NCBI RefSeq assembly: GCF_900167935.1
Contig: NZ_FUYL01000007.1
Span: 124,001-188,000 of the forward strand
Length of the DNA: 64,000 bases
From: Maribacter arcticus
Lineage (GTDB): Bacteria > Bacteroidota > Bacteroidia > Flavobacteriales > Flavobacteriaceae
Reading direction: 5' to 3'
The notes below the pieces were generated by a model. That model searched no databases. It was not told the origin of the DNA and saw only the letters and a list, made by a program, of their open reading frames with translations. Below, in pieces: positions 1 through 8,715 of the stretch. Within the stretch, counting starts at the first letter, position 1; the number at the start of each line of letters is the position of its first letter. Both the position numbers and the translations under genes were made by a program.

Positions 1-211
1 TCATCAATTAAATTCAGATTTTGATGAGGGTATGCAAAAGAGGCAACAACATACTTTCGATATACCTAAGAGAGACTTGATAAATATCAATATAGACCAC
101 AGTCAAATGGGTGTAGGTGGTGATAACAGCTGGGGATTACTGCCACACGAAGAATATCAGATTAAACCAGAAAACCTTTCTTTTCAATATATGATTAGTC
201 CGATAAACTAA
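1..211 (+). CDS. Beta-galactosidase (GH2), C-terminal fragment cut by window edge
   Basis: The window opens inside a gene; 69 codons up to the TAA at 209-211 can be read. The translated end contains HSQMGVGGDNSWG followed by LPHEEYQI. This is the conserved small-chain beta-sandwich motif near the C-terminus of LacZ-type GH2 beta-galactosidases (family knowledge), where the QxGVGGDxSWG stretch is diagnostic. The catalytic domain lies outside the window, so the substrate cannot be judged. The next gene starts 49 bp downstream on the same strand and encodes a formylglycine-generating enzyme. By inference the pair belongs to a polysaccharide-utilisation locus acting on a sulfated galactan. Other GH2 specificities are possible. 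Confidence 0.85.
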   Translation, partial: HQLNSDFDEGMQKRQQHTFDIPKRDLININIDHSQMGVGGDNSWGLLPHEEYQIKPENLSFQYMISPIN

Positions 212-260
212 GTAGTTGAATAGTAGTACATTTTAAATAAAAAAATTATTCAGTTAGCAG

Positions 261-1394
261 ATGAAGAATAGTATTAAAGTACTTGGTTTAAGTATTCTTA
301 TAGTGATGCTTGCTAACTGTAAGTCAGAAACTAAGGAGAAGAAACGTCCAGAGACAAACACAGTAAAGGAAAATATAACTTCGGAAGTTGAGGAGCATGC
401 TATTCTAGTTAACAAACCCGATGAATTAATTGCACCAGAAGGCATGGTATGGGTGTCTGGCGCCACGTTTAAACAAGGAGCAGTTGCTGGTGATAAAATG
501 GCTATGGGCCATGAAAAACCTGCTATAGATGTTTTGGTAGATGGTTTTTTTATGGATGCTACAGAAGTAACCAACAAACAATTTTCAGAATTTGTAGATG
601 CTACAAGTTATGTGACTATAGCGGAAAGAGGGATAGATTGGGAAGAGCTAAAAAAGCAAGTGCCACCAGGTACACCAAAGCCACATGATTCAATATTACA
701 ACCTGGTTCATTGACTTTTAAGAAATCCAAGTCTCCAGTTACAAACCTGTATGATTTTTCCCAATGGTGGAACTGGACCATCGGAGCAAACTGGCAACAT
801 CCAAACGGACCAAAAAGTACTATTAAAGGGAAAGATAATTACCCTGTTGTTCAAATCGCTTATGAAGATGCCTTGGCATATTGTGAATGGGCCAATAGGC
901 GTTTACCGACAGAGGCTGAATGGGAACTGGCGTCAAGAGCAGGTTCTTACGGTTCCGTATATAATTGGGGTAATGATGTTTCTGTTTTGAGTGAAATGGC
1001 AAATACCTGGGAAGGTGATTTTCCGGTTAGTAATAGCAAAAATGATGGGTTTGAATTACGTGCACCTGTAAAATCATATCCTGCAAACGCTTATGGTCTT
1101 TATGATATGGCAGGTAACGTTTGGGAGTGGACGAGCGATTGGTACAATACCAATTATTATAAAGAGATGAACGGTCAAAATACTGTCTTAATCAATCCAA
1201 TGGGTGCAAATAGTCCGTTTACACCTAATAATCCGCTTGCCAAAGAGAAAGTTATTAAAGGAGGTTCATTTTTATGTAGTGATTCTTATTGTGCTAGTTA
1301 TCGAGTATCTGCTCGTATGGGTTCAAGTATGGATTCTTCATTAGAACACACAGGGTTTAGAACAGTAGTGAGCATAGATATGTTAACTAAATAA
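261..1394 (+). CDS. Formylglycine-generating enzyme (FGE/SUMF1 family) lipoprotein
   Basis: A 377-aa protein with a lipoprotein signal (LxxANC, lipid cysteine at about residue 20), so probably exported and membrane-anchored. Residues ~58-372 form the FGE-sulfatase domain: an early GMVWVSGATF and DATEVTNKQF block, RLPTEAEWELASRAG, GNVWEWTSDW, and a terminal GGSFLCSDSYCASYR followed by HTGFR. The last block keeps both cysteines (Cys339 and Cys344, CxxxxC) that in human and actinobacterial FGE form the copper and thiol active site converting a sulfatase cysteine to formylglycine. Many bacterial paralogs of this fold lack them, so a true sulfatase-maturing enzyme is likely. No sulfatase gene is in the window. 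The upstream beta-galactosidase end suggests a sulfated-polysaccharide locus. Catalytic role is inferred from motif retention. Confidence 0.88.
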   Translation: MKNSIKVLGLSILIVMLANCKSETKEKKRPETNTVKENITSEVEEHAILVNKPDELIAPEGMVWVSGATFKQGAVAGDKMAMGHEKPAIDVLVDGFFMDATEVTNKQFSEFVDATSYVTIAERGIDWEELKKQVPPGTPKPHDSILQPGSLTFKKSKSPVTNLYDFSQWWNWTIGANWQHPNGPKSTIKGKDNYPVVQIAYEDALAYCEWANRRLPTEAEWELASRAGSYGSVYNWGNDVSVLSEMANTWEGDFPVSNSKNDGFELRAPVKSYPANAYGLYDMAGNVWEWTSDWYNTNYYKEMNGQNTVLINPMGANSPFTPNNPLAKEKVIKGGSFLCSDSYCASYRVSARMGSSMDSSLEHTGFRTVVSIDMLTK

Positions 1395-1408
1395 TTGGGT
1401 AGTTAGAA

Positions 1409-2104
1409 TTATTCCACACACTTTAAAAGTCGGTCTAGCTCTATACCTTTGGCTCGGCTAATTGGTATTTTTTTATCCCTTATTTCAATGAATTCATGAT
1501 TATATCGTTCAACCATGCTTAAATTAACGATATACGATTTGTGTATTCTTAGAAATTTATCTTCACCAAGCTTCTTATTAAAAGTGGTTAATGTAGATAG
1601 AATCACATAACTACGTTCTGGGGTAATTACTTTCACATAATCACCTAGGGCCTCTACCCATAGTATATTATGAATATTAAGCTCAATCTGTTTCAAATTA
1701 TGCTTAACGACCAATTTGTTTTCAGGTTTGCTTTTAGCGGTAGTTTTAATTTTGCTGATAGCTTTATTGACTGCAAATTCAAATCTAGTTTTATTGTAAG
1801 GTTTTAATAGAAAATCGATTGCATTATAATCGAATGCTTCTAATGCATACTTCGGGTTTTGACTAGTAATAATTACTTGTGGTATTGTTTTTAATCCTGC
1901 TAAAAACTCAAACCCGTTCATAGTGGGCATCTCAATGTCTAGAAATAACAAATCAATATGAGATGAATTAATCTTTTCTAAGGCTTCTGTACTGCTGGTA
2001 AATGAATATAAAAGTTCTAGGTTTGAAGTTTTATCTATGACCTGTTCCAATAAAGTTCGTTGTACTTTTGAATCTTCAACTATGGCACATTTTAATTTTT
2101 TCAT
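1409..2104 (-). CDS. LytTR-family response regulator
   Basis: A 231-aa two-domain regulator. Residues 1-120 are a receiver domain with the acidic pair near E10-D11, the phospho-acceptor Asp56 in LLFLDIEMP and the conserved Lys101 in LLKPYNK. Residues ~135-231 are a LytTR DNA-binding domain (VEALGDYVKV, LRIHKSYIVN, IPISRAKG). In the LytR/AlgR family phosphorylation by a membrane histidine kinase allows binding to promoter repeats. No histidine kinase gene is adjacent: the flanking genes are an FGE (convergent) and thioredoxin reductase (divergent). The regulator is therefore an orphan within this window and its signal and targets are unknown. Confidence 0.93.
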   Translation of the reverse strand: MKKLKCAIVEDSKVQRTLLEQVIDKTSNLELLYSFTSSTEALEKINSSHIDLLFLDIEMPTMNGFEFLAGLKTIPQVIITSQNPKYALEAFDYNAIDFLLKPYNKTRFEFAVNKAISKIKTTAKSKPENKLVVKHNLKQIELNIHNILWVEALGDYVKVITPERSYVILSTLTTFNKKLGEDKFLRIHKSYIVNLSMVERYNHEFIEIRDKKIPISRAKGIELDRLLKCVE

Positions 2105-2267
2105 CTATCAATACTTCATTGGTTCTAGAATACTTACGTGTTGTATAGACCGAAAGTTCATTTTTTTACATATTTTATGATAATATTATAATTAAAATAA
2201 ACTGATTAAAATTATAGATTAGGTATATGATTATCTAATGATTAGATTAAAACTTTTGATAACTTAA

Positions 2268-2299
2268 TTGTAAGTTTTTTGCTCAAAAACCTACTTTTG
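2268..2299 (+). promoter_or_regulatory. Candidate Bacteroidota-type promoter of trxB
   Basis: TACTTTTG at 2292-2299 fits the Bacteroidota -7 consensus TAnnTTTG. A TTG triplet at 2268-2270 lies 21 bp upstream, in the range expected for the -33 TTTG element. Transcription would begin near 2305, downstream of a possible TTG start at 2279. This supports the ATG at 2333 as the real trxB start. Identified by eye only. Confidence 0.5.
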
Positions 2300-2332
2300 C
2301 ATTTGAGAATAATAATTGAACCACTTGATATT

Positions 2333-3316
2333 ATGTCTGATAAAATAGAACGCGTAAAAACATTAATTATAGGATCTGGCCCAGCAGGGTACACAGCAGC
2401 TATTTATGCTGCACGTGCAGATTTGAAACCTGTCATGTATACCGGTATGGAACCAGGTGGACAATTGACAACTACTACAGAAGTAGATAATTTTCCGGGC
2501 TATCCAGAAGGTATCGACGGACCTACCATGATGGTGCAATTGCAACAGCAAGCTGAGCGTTTTGGTACTGAAGTTAGAATTGGTATGATTACATCGGTTG
2601 AATTTTCAAAGGAAAAAGGAGGAATTCATAAGGTAGTTGCCGATGGTGAAAAGCAAATAGAGGCTGAAACTGTTATTATTTCTACTGGTGCTACAGCTAA
2701 ATATTTAAATATACCTAGTGAGCAACGTTTACGTGGAGGAGGAGTTTCTGCTTGTGCAGTTTGTGATGGTTTTTTCTATAAAGGTCAAGATGTTGCCATT
2801 GTTGGTGCAGGAGATACTGCTGCAGAAGAAGCATCTTACCTAGCGAATATTTGTAATAAAGTAACCATGTTGGTGCGAAAAGACGAAATGAGAGCGTCAA
2901 AAGCAATGCAGCATAGAGTTAACAGCCTAAAGAATGTTGAGGTTCGTTACAATGCCGAAGTAGACGAAGTTCTTGGTGAACAGGTTGTAGAAGGTTTACG
3001 AGTGGTAAACAATAAAACAGGGGTAAAAGAAGATATCGCTATTACTGGTTTATTCATTGCGATTGGGCATAAACCAAATACCGATATTTTTAAAGGCCAG
3101 TTAGATATGGATGAAACAGGATATCTAATTACTAAAGGTAAGTCTACCAAAACCAATTTGCCTGGGGTATTTGCAAGCGGTGACGCACAAGATAAAGAGT
3201 ACAGGCAAGCGATTACTGCAGCTGGTACAGGCTGCATGGCTGCTTTAGATGCTGAACGTTATTTAGCTACAATAGGTTCTGTAGAGGAGCCGATTGCTGG
3301 TCAGTATAATCTATAG
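2333..3316 (+). CDS. trxB: Thioredoxin reductase (NADPH)
   Basis: A 327-aa FAD/NAD-linked disulfide reductase that uses NADPH to reduce thioredoxin. It shows the N-terminal FAD-binding GSGPAGYTAAIYAAR, the redox-active CAVC (SACAVCDGFFY), the second nucleotide fold VAIVGAGDTAAEEA and the C-terminal GVFASGDAQD block. These define low-molecular-weight bacterial TrxB. The frame stays open to a TTG at 2279, but the promoter-like motif at 2292-2299 and the family length favour the ATG at 2333. The gene is followed by a strong hairpin terminator and is divergent from the LytTR regulator. No thioredoxin gene is adjacent. Confidence 0.96.
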   Translation: MSDKIERVKTLIIGSGPAGYTAAIYAARADLKPVMYTGMEPGGQLTTTTEVDNFPGYPEGIDGPTMMVQLQQQAERFGTEVRIGMITSVEFSKEKGGIHKVVADGEKQIEAETVIISTGATAKYLNIPSEQRLRGGGVSACAVCDGFFYKGQDVAIVGAGDTAAEEASYLANICNKVTMLVRKDEMRASKAMQHRVNSLKNVEVRYNAEVDEVLGEQVVEGLRVVNNKTGVKEDIAITGLFIAIGHKPNTDIFKGQLDMDETGYLITKGKSTKTNLPGVFASGDAQDKEYRQAITAAGTGCMAALDAERYLATIGSVEEPIAGQYNL

Positions 3317-3334
3317 GTTTAAAATAGTTGTATT

Positions 3335-3367
3335 AAAAAACGCCGTTTCGTAGAAACGGCGTTTTTT
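3335..3367. terminator. Bidirectional intrinsic terminator between trxB and a convergent gene
   Basis: A perfect inverted repeat: AAAAAACGCCGTTTC, a GTA loop, then GAAACGGCGTTTTTT. The 9-bp GC-containing stem is flanked by A6 and T6, so it can act on either strand. It sits between trxB (ends 3316) and the convergent gene ending at 3387. Confidence 0.92.
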
Positions 3368-3386
3368 AATTAAAATTGAATTTAAG

Positions 3387-3833
3387 CTAATCAATTCTTT
3401 TGTAGTTTTCTGAGAATGTTCTATTGCCCTCTTCATCTAAGCTTATTTGACTGAACTTATCATCACCAAGTTGAAGTTCGAAAGTGAAAATCCGCATGGT
3501 GTCCATGGCCATTATCATTTCATTATCGCCATATTCTAAAGTTTCTATAAGCCTATCATCGGTAATGCTATAGGAACCGTATCCGAACCTTCCAATTTTG
3601 TCTACAGGTACATAACGGCTCCACATAACTTTTCCATTATAGTACATTTTCACTTGTCGATAACCGTCAGTGGTCGGCACGGTATCGATAATTTGTTGTC
3701 CATCGTAATTGTAGAAACTTTCTAATTCCCACGTGCCTTGAATGGTATGCATATAATTCTCGTTGATTGAATTAGTCGAGGCAGCTGAAACCAAGACAAG
3801 CATCAATAAAACCAATCCTATAATTTTTTTCAT
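3387..3833 (-). CDS. Secreted lipocalin-like hypothetical protein
   Basis: A 148-aa protein with a clear signal peptide (hydrophobic residues 5-18, ending near VSAAS) and no lipobox cysteine. The mature part begins with IQGTWELESFYNYDG, the W-containing opening strand typical of small lipocalin-like/DUF4488-type beta-barrels in Bacteroidota, and continues with alternating beta-strand patterns (GRFGYGSYSITDDRL, KMYYNGKVMWSRY). The ligand and role are unknown. It stands alone, converging on trxB across a shared terminator, with a 117-bp AT-rich leader to the neighbouring gene. Family assignment rests on the GTWELESF motif only. Confidence 0.6.
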   Translation of the reverse strand: MKKIIGLVLLMLVLVSAASTNSINENYMHTIQGTWELESFYNYDGQQIIDTVPTTDGYRQVKMYYNGKVMWSRYVPVDKIGRFGYGSYSITDDRLIETLEYGDNEMIMAMDTMRIFTFELQLGDDKFSQISLDEEGNRTFSENYKRID

Positions 3834-3950
3834 GGTGGTATTTTTTAGTTAATAATGCAATTGATTATCTACTAAAAAGATACGAAATAAATTTAGAATA
3901 TGTTAAAATTTTAATTAAAAAATTAAGAATTTAACAATAACACCAAGAAG

Positions 3951-4997
3951 TTATTGAGTGTTGTAGATTGATAGCGTGTTCAGTATTTTACAAAGTTTGA
4001 GAATATCTTCTTTTTCATGGGAAGAACTAAGAACAATACGACTCATTAAATCATCAACTTCGGTTGGGTAGCGAAAATTGGTAACTAGAATTCCATTTTC
4101 TTCTAGCAAGGTAGCCAATTGTTCATTTTTAAAGCTAAATGTTGGGTGCCTTTCAGAAGCTGAAAAGAATAATGGATTAGCTAAATTTTTCAAGAATAAG
4201 GCTGTATTTCGATTTAATAAGTCTCTTTTGCATAGAAAAATAGAATGCGCATCTATTAAGGTAGCTAAAGCAGCTGGTGTAGCCGGACTAGAGCCTCCAA
4301 AAAACTGAGTTTCTTTTAGGTTTTCAATTATTGACTGACGACCAAATATGGCACCTGCCTGTATGCCGAAACCTTTTCCTAATGAGCAAGTAACTATTAA
4401 TTCTTTTGGTTGTAATGATTGTAAGTAAGAGAAGCTGCCACCACCATTTTCACCTGTGATACCAATACCATGAGAATCGTCTATAACAAGAATTATATTT
4501 TCTAGCGCTAATTTCTGAAGAGGTTTGTAACCGGGGTAATTACTGCCATTAAAATCAATACTGTCTAAGAATATGACCTGTTTTTCCCCCTGGTGCTTTA
4601 AAATATCAGTTTCAAGTTGCTTCCAGTTTTGATACACTTCTTGTTTTCCTCTTAATAAAGCAGAGTGAGTATTAGGAGCATAGTATAATTTATAGTCTGC
4701 TTTACTGAAATAATCACAGACCAATTGCCCTGCCAAATACCCTGAAGACATGGTAATACAGCTTTCACTGCCTACTGTATTTGATAAGTATGATTCTGCC
4801 TTATCAAAAATAGAAATGCGAATATTAGATTTTCGTGAAGCACTGTAAGAAGTGCCATATTTTTTTATGTTCTTAATGAATAGCTTTTGGAAATCAGTAT
4901 CGGTTTGTAGGCCTAAATAAGATGTACCACCAAAGTATAGAAAGTCTTTACCATCTATAGTAATTGCTCTACCAGGAAATTCATCAATGGTAATCAT
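3951..4997 (-). CDS. PLP-dependent acyl-CoA synthase-like transferase (AONS/KBL family)
   Basis: A 348-aa fold-type I PLP enzyme of the alpha-oxoamine synthase group (8-amino-7-oxononanoate synthase, glycine C-acetyltransferase and relatives). Visible marks are the FGGTSYLGL start, GTSYSASR, the PLP-ring motif DDSHG (Asp173, His176) and the Schiff-base lysine in SLGKGFG (Lys208), then FFGGSSPATPAA. At 348 aa it is shorter than typical AONS (~385). It overlaps the upstream dipeptide epimerase by one base (TAATG), so the two are translationally coupled. No other biotin gene is nearby. By context it probably acts on a product of cell-wall dipeptide turnover rather than in biotin synthesis. Substrates are unknown. 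Confidence 0.8.
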   Translation of the reverse strand: MITIDEFPGRAITIDGKDFLYFGGTSYLGLQTDTDFQKLFIKNIKKYGTSYSASRKSNIRISIFDKAESYLSNTVGSESCITMSSGYLAGQLVCDYFSKADYKLYYAPNTHSALLRGKQEVYQNWKQLETDILKHQGEKQVIFLDSIDFNGSNYPGYKPLQKLALENIILVIDDSHGIGITGENGGGSFSYLQSLQPKELIVTCSLGKGFGIQAGAIFGRQSIIENLKETQFFGGSSPATPAALATLIDAHSIFLCKRDLLNRNTALFLKNLANPLFFSASERHPTFSFKNEQLATLLEENGILVTNFRYPTEVDDLMSRIVLSSSHEKEDILKLCKILNTLSIYNTQ

Positions 4998-6007
4998 TAT
5001 AATAATTGTACACCTGAACCGGCAAGTTTTGGAAAAATCACTTTGCCATTTGGTTCTATATGAACTCCTGTTGCAATATCACTTTTTAAAAGAAGCGCAC
5101 CATCCATATCCACATAGTTTAATTGCGGAAGTAATTGTGCAATGGCAGAAATGCCAACAGTAGATTCTGTCATACAACCTACCATAACCTTAAGACCTAA
5201 ATCCTTTCCTTTTTTAATCATACGTAGGGCAGGGGTGAGTCCGCCACATTTGGTCAGTTTAATATTAATACCACTATAATGCAGTGCACATTTTTCAACA
5301 TCACTTTCTACAATGCAACTTTCATCGGCCATTACCGGCAGAACACTATGGTGCATAACTTCTTCCATACCCGACCAATCATCAGCTTTTAGTGGTTGCT
5401 CTAAAAACTCAACACCAAGTTCTTTCAATAGAGGAGCATTAAATATTGTCTCTTGAGCGGTCCACGCGCAATTTGCATCTATTCTAAATATAGCATCGGT
5501 ATGATTTCTAAGTTCTCTTACAATAGCCACATCATCGGCTGTACCTAATTTAATTTTGTAAATGGGCCATGGCATTTCTTGCATTTTCGCCAACATCACA
5601 TCAACGGAGGCAATACCGATGGTATAATTGGTAATAGGATAATTTTCGATGCTTGTACCCCAAATTTCATATAAAGGCTTGCCTAATAATTTTCCATAAA
5701 GGTCGTGAGCAGCCAAATCTAAAGCACAAATAGCAAAGTTCGATAAGCCTTTACTCACCAAAAAGGCATGAAAAACTTCTGGTGTGGTAAATTCTAACTT
5801 CTCAATTTCTTGTGAGATGGCTCCAATTTCATCCATCATACTGTTGGTGGTGATTTTGTAATAAGGATTCGAGGTTGCTTCACCAAACCCGGTTAGACCA
5901 TTTAATGTTAAGGAAGCAATCATAGTGTCTTGAGAATCATGCGATTCTCTTGAGATGCTAAAGGTGTGCTTCAATGGTAATGTGTATTTCTTTAAGTGTA
6001 CTTGCAT
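4997..6007 (-). CDS. Dipeptide epimerase (L-Ala-D/L-Glu epimerase type, enolase superfamily)
   Basis: About 336 aa from the ATG at 6007; an in-frame ATG at 6022 would add five residues, but family members usually start near MQxxLKKYxLxL. The muconate-lactonising subgroup barrel is complete: YKIKLGT with the KxK base pair (Lys151, Lys153), metal ligands in RIDANCAW (Asp177), LEQPL (Glu203) and MADES (Asp228), the opposite-face lysine motif INIKLTKCGGL, and a CMTES end strand. Enzymes of this type epimerise the second residue of L-Ala-D-Glu released in murein recycling; specificity varies in the Bacteroidota. It is the first gene of a two-gene operon with the AONS-like enzyme. Exact dipeptide specificity is not readable by eye. 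Confidence 0.9.
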   Translation of the reverse strand: MQVHLKKYTLPLKHTFSISRESHDSQDTMIASLTLNGLTGFGEATSNPYYKITTNSMMDEIGAISQEIEKLEFTTPEVFHAFLVSKGLSNFAICALDLAAHDLYGKLLGKPLYEIWGTSIENYPITNYTIGIASVDVMLAKMQEMPWPIYKIKLGTADDVAIVRELRNHTDAIFRIDANCAWTAQETIFNAPLLKELGVEFLEQPLKADDWSGMEEVMHHSVLPVMADESCIVESDVEKCALHYSGINIKLTKCGGLTPALRMIKKGKDLGLKVMVGCMTESTVGISAIAQLLPQLNYVDMDGALLLKSDIATGVHIEPNGKVIFPKLAGSGVQLL

Positions 6008-6044
6008 AGTACTAATATACATATTAGGGTTAGACTAAAAAATG

Positions 6045-6072
6045 AAAACCCACTGATAATTCAGTGGGTTTT
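6045..6072 (-). terminator. Intrinsic terminator downstream of the head-GIN gene
   Basis: The stem AAAACCCACTGA pairs with TCAGTGGGTTTT around a TAAT loop. On the minus strand the stem is followed by a T-rich run. It lies 25 bp after the stop of the gene at 6097-6828 and upstream of the epimerase start, so it separates the two minus-strand units. Confidence 0.85.
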
Positions 6073-6096
6073 TAAAGTTAAGTTGATTGATGAGTT

Positions 6097-6828
6097 TTAA
6101 TACTTGTGCACGCTACCCGAAACCGATTTGTTCTTCTGTACCGACGGGTTGCCTTTGTACGATATATTGCCGCCACTTGAAGCTTCAGCGGTTAAGTTAT
6201 CGATAACATCGATACTAATATTTGCACCGCTACTTGCATCGGCATTACAAGATGATGTCTGTAGTTCGTTTGCTTTAATATTAGCACCACTACTGCCATC
6301 TACATACACTTCTTTGGCAGAACCAGATAGGGTAATGTTAGCCCCGCTGCTAGCGTCTATTTCCATGTCCGACACATTTACATTTGCATTTAACATAGCG
6401 CCACTACTGGCGTCAACTTCTAATTTTTCTGACTGTATCATATTCTCGGCAGTTAAATTAGCTCCACTTGAAGCATGTAATCCACTTACTTTTGGTAAAG
6501 TAATATAGACCTTTTTGGTAGCTCTACCTATATTCTCTATTGCATGGATTTTCAATTTTCCATTTTTAATATCGGTGCCTATTAAATCCATGATATTTTC
6601 ATCTGCCTCAACTGAGATGTCAAAATCACTGCCTTGCGTTACAAATACATCGATTCCTTCTGATGCTGATACTACCGTAAACTCTTCAGTAATTTCTCGA
6701 GTTTCTTCAACGACTACGCCGTTTCCTTTTTCTCCTGTGCCGAAATCTCCGAAGTTAATGTCAAAGCCACAAGAGGTAAGCAAAAGGGCTAGAACGAGTG
6801 CGATTGTAATTCTTACTAGTGTTGTCAT
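6097..6828 (-). CDS. Head-GIN domain lipoprotein (DUF2807)
   Basis: A 243-aa lipoprotein (LLLTSCGF lipobox, Cys ~20). Residues ~42-225 match the DUF2807 putative auto-transporter adhesin/head-GIN fold: EFTVVSASEGIDVFVTQGSD, then a run of regularly spaced SSGA/N motifs (ASSGANLTAEN, DASSGAM, DASSGANI, DGSSGANI, DASSGANI, EASSGGNI), about one per 20 residues. This spacing suggests a beta-helical stack with SSGAN turns. In Bacteroidota such genes commonly sit with PspC and PadR genes, as here (upstream on the same strand, 97 bp away), suggesting an envelope-stress related module. The biochemical role is unknown. A hairpin terminator follows. Confidence 0.88.
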   Translation of the reverse strand: MTTLVRITIALVLALLLTSCGFDINFGDFGTGEKGNGVVVEETREITEEFTVVSASEGIDVFVTQGSDFDISVEADENIMDLIGTDIKNGKLKIHAIENIGRATKKVYITLPKVSGLHASSGANLTAENMIQSEKLEVDASSGAMLNANVNVSDMEIDASSGANITLSGSAKEVYVDGSSGANIKANELQTSSCNADASSGANISIDVIDNLTAEASSGGNISYKGNPSVQKNKSVSGSVHKY

Positions 6829-6925
6829 GATTGTTTGTTTTTTAGATTGATGTAAAATTGATTGTTTTATAATTTTTCTACGATTAAATATTACTCAATT
6901 GTAGATTATGGTATATGAACTGTAA

Positions 6926-8713
6926 TTAGTTGATACTATCGTTAGCGTTGATTTTTACGCCATTCTCATCTAATTTCATTTTAAAGGATTCACCATTATC
7001 ATTGACATCGATATCAATACCATTTTCATTGATTTTTATTTTACCTTTTTCCCCATTACCGTTAATATTAATATCAATACCTTTTCCATTGATGTTAATG
7101 CGATTTTCTTCATCGTCATCATCATCCACATTCATAGATTCAGGACAGTCTAGGCATTGTAATTCGCCGTTGTCTGCCATTATCCAAGTATACCCTTCAA
7201 GATTATCAACGTCCTTATCAGTTGTCATGGTGGTAATCCAATTTCTACTACTTGCCTGCTCATAGGTAAGAATAGTACCTACAGGTAGAAATACATTTAC
7301 ACGAACCTCTTGATCCTTAAATTTCGGACCTTGAGTAGTTAAGTAATCGTTCAAAGAAATAGTATTTCCTTTCACTTCATAGTCGTAAATAATTTGGTCA
7401 GCTATTTCTTTGGCTTCCTTATTAGATGGGCCATCAGCTTCTTTGCGCACTTGAATACGAACTAAGCTATCTTGTGATTTTCTTATGCGGAACCTCACAT
7501 CATCTGAAACCAAAATCTTATTACCAGCTTCATCATATGAAATAAAGGTATCTCCCATGTGCATGTCTTTTTCATAGTCAAACTCGTCGGTCGTCACTAT
7601 TTTAATAGCAATGGTGTCTGAAGGAATGACATTCGTGATTTCATTTTCTACCGAAGTACTACCGGTGTAGGCATGAGAAGCAGCTTCTCTAATACCAAAG
7701 ACGATTAAAAGAATTATAGAAATCAACCAAAGACCCAAAAGTGAGAATTTTGCAATATTACCTATAGACTTCAAGTTGTTGACCAATATTTTCAATCCTA
7801 AATACATTAAGAAGAAAAATGGAATCCCTATAGCAAAAAAGGCCAATAACGATACTACCCAAATAGGTAGATTAGTAGAGTTGACTACATTATAGAAATC
7901 AATACCAGGTACGTGTATTACGTCTAGTATACCTACGGTGAATAGACCAACGAATAGTCCGATCAATGTCGAAGCTCCAATAATTACCAATAGAATGCCT
8001 ATGAATTTTCCGAATATTTTGAAAAGAAACATAACAATATCTCCAAAGGTGTCAAAGATGGTTTTACCTCCTTTTTTGACGGTATTGCCTACTTTCTCAT
8101 AGTCAACACTTTTTACACGATCCGCAACGTCATCAAAACCCTCTTTAACTTTACGTTCTATATTGCTGATATTAACAGTTTCACCGCTCATATCCAATTT
8201 TTGGGATGTGGTCTTTGCTTCAGGAATAAGGATCCATAAAAGACCATAAATGAAGATAAAACCTCCCCAAGTAAAAATGGTTAAGAAAATCCATAGTAAA
8301 CGTATCCATAATGGATCAATACCGAAGTAATGCGCCAAGCCAGAAGAAACCCCTGCTACATATTTTTTCTCCGTGTCTCTATATAATTTTTTGACTCTAT
8401 CTTTTGAACCTGTAGATTTTGCTCTTGGTTCATCTTCAAAGATTTCCTCATCTACCATGTAATCTTCAGGTTGCCCCATAATGGCAATCACTTCATCAAC
8501 CTCTTTTTGAGTAATTACCTGTCTTTCATTTTCTAATTTGTCATGAAATAGTTCGGCAATACGGGCTTCTATGTCGGCAATGATTTCATCACTACCTGGA
8601 GTGTTTGCAAAGGATCGTTTTACCGATTCTAAATACCTTCGCATTTTATTGAATGCCTCTTCATCGATATGGAAGAGCATGTTTGCTAAATTTATATTTA
8701 CTGTCTTGTTCAT
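6926..8713 (-). CDS. PspC-domain multi-pass membrane protein
   Basis: 595 aa. Residues ~1-100 form a conserved soluble N-terminus (NLANMLFHIDEEAFNKMRRY, AELFHDKLENERQVI). Residues ~105-168 are the PspC domain (KKYVAGVSSGLAHYFGID, then a hydrophobic stretch ending LLWILIPE). Further membrane segments lie at ~228-260, ~280-310 and ~325-345. A long extracytoplasmic beta-rich region follows, ending in four asparagine-rich repeats of the type (I/V)xINxNGxxIxIN at ~540-595. PspC proteins act in envelope stress sensing in proteobacteria; in Bacteroidota the role is inferred. It starts 2 bp after the PadR regulator stop, so the two are co-transcribed. The repeat tail, rich in D and N, could be a calcium-binding or surface beta-solenoid. 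Confidence 0.9.
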   Translation of the reverse strand: MNKTVNINLANMLFHIDEEAFNKMRRYLESVKRSFANTPGSDEIIADIEARIAELFHDKLENERQVITQKEVDEVIAIMGQPEDYMVDEEIFEDEPRAKSTGSKDRVKKLYRDTEKKYVAGVSSGLAHYFGIDPLWIRLLWIFLTIFTWGGFIFIYGLLWILIPEAKTTSQKLDMSGETVNISNIERKVKEGFDDVADRVKSVDYEKVGNTVKKGGKTIFDTFGDIVMFLFKIFGKFIGILLVIIGASTLIGLFVGLFTVGILDVIHVPGIDFYNVVNSTNLPIWVVSLLAFFAIGIPFFFLMYLGLKILVNNLKSIGNIAKFSLLGLWLISIILLIVFGIREAASHAYTGSTSVENEITNVIPSDTIAIKIVTTDEFDYEKDMHMGDTFISYDEAGNKILVSDDVRFRIRKSQDSLVRIQVRKEADGPSNKEAKEIADQIIYDYEVKGNTISLNDYLTTQGPKFKDQEVRVNVFLPVGTILTYEQASSRNWITTMTTDKDVDNLEGYTWIMADNGELQCLDCPESMNVDDDDDEENRININGKGIDININGNGEKGKIKINENGIDIDVNDNGESFKMKLDENGVKINANDSIN

Positions 8714-8715
8714 GA

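Noticed and set aside
3951-4997. Annotation of the PLP enzyme as BioF of biotin synthesis
   Set aside because: No bio genes nearby, short length, and coupling to a dipeptide epimerase; only the wider AONS family is supported.
6104-6508. Plus-strand frame with repeated APLLAS motifs
   Set aside because: Shadow of the SSGAN repeats of the head-GIN gene on the other strand.
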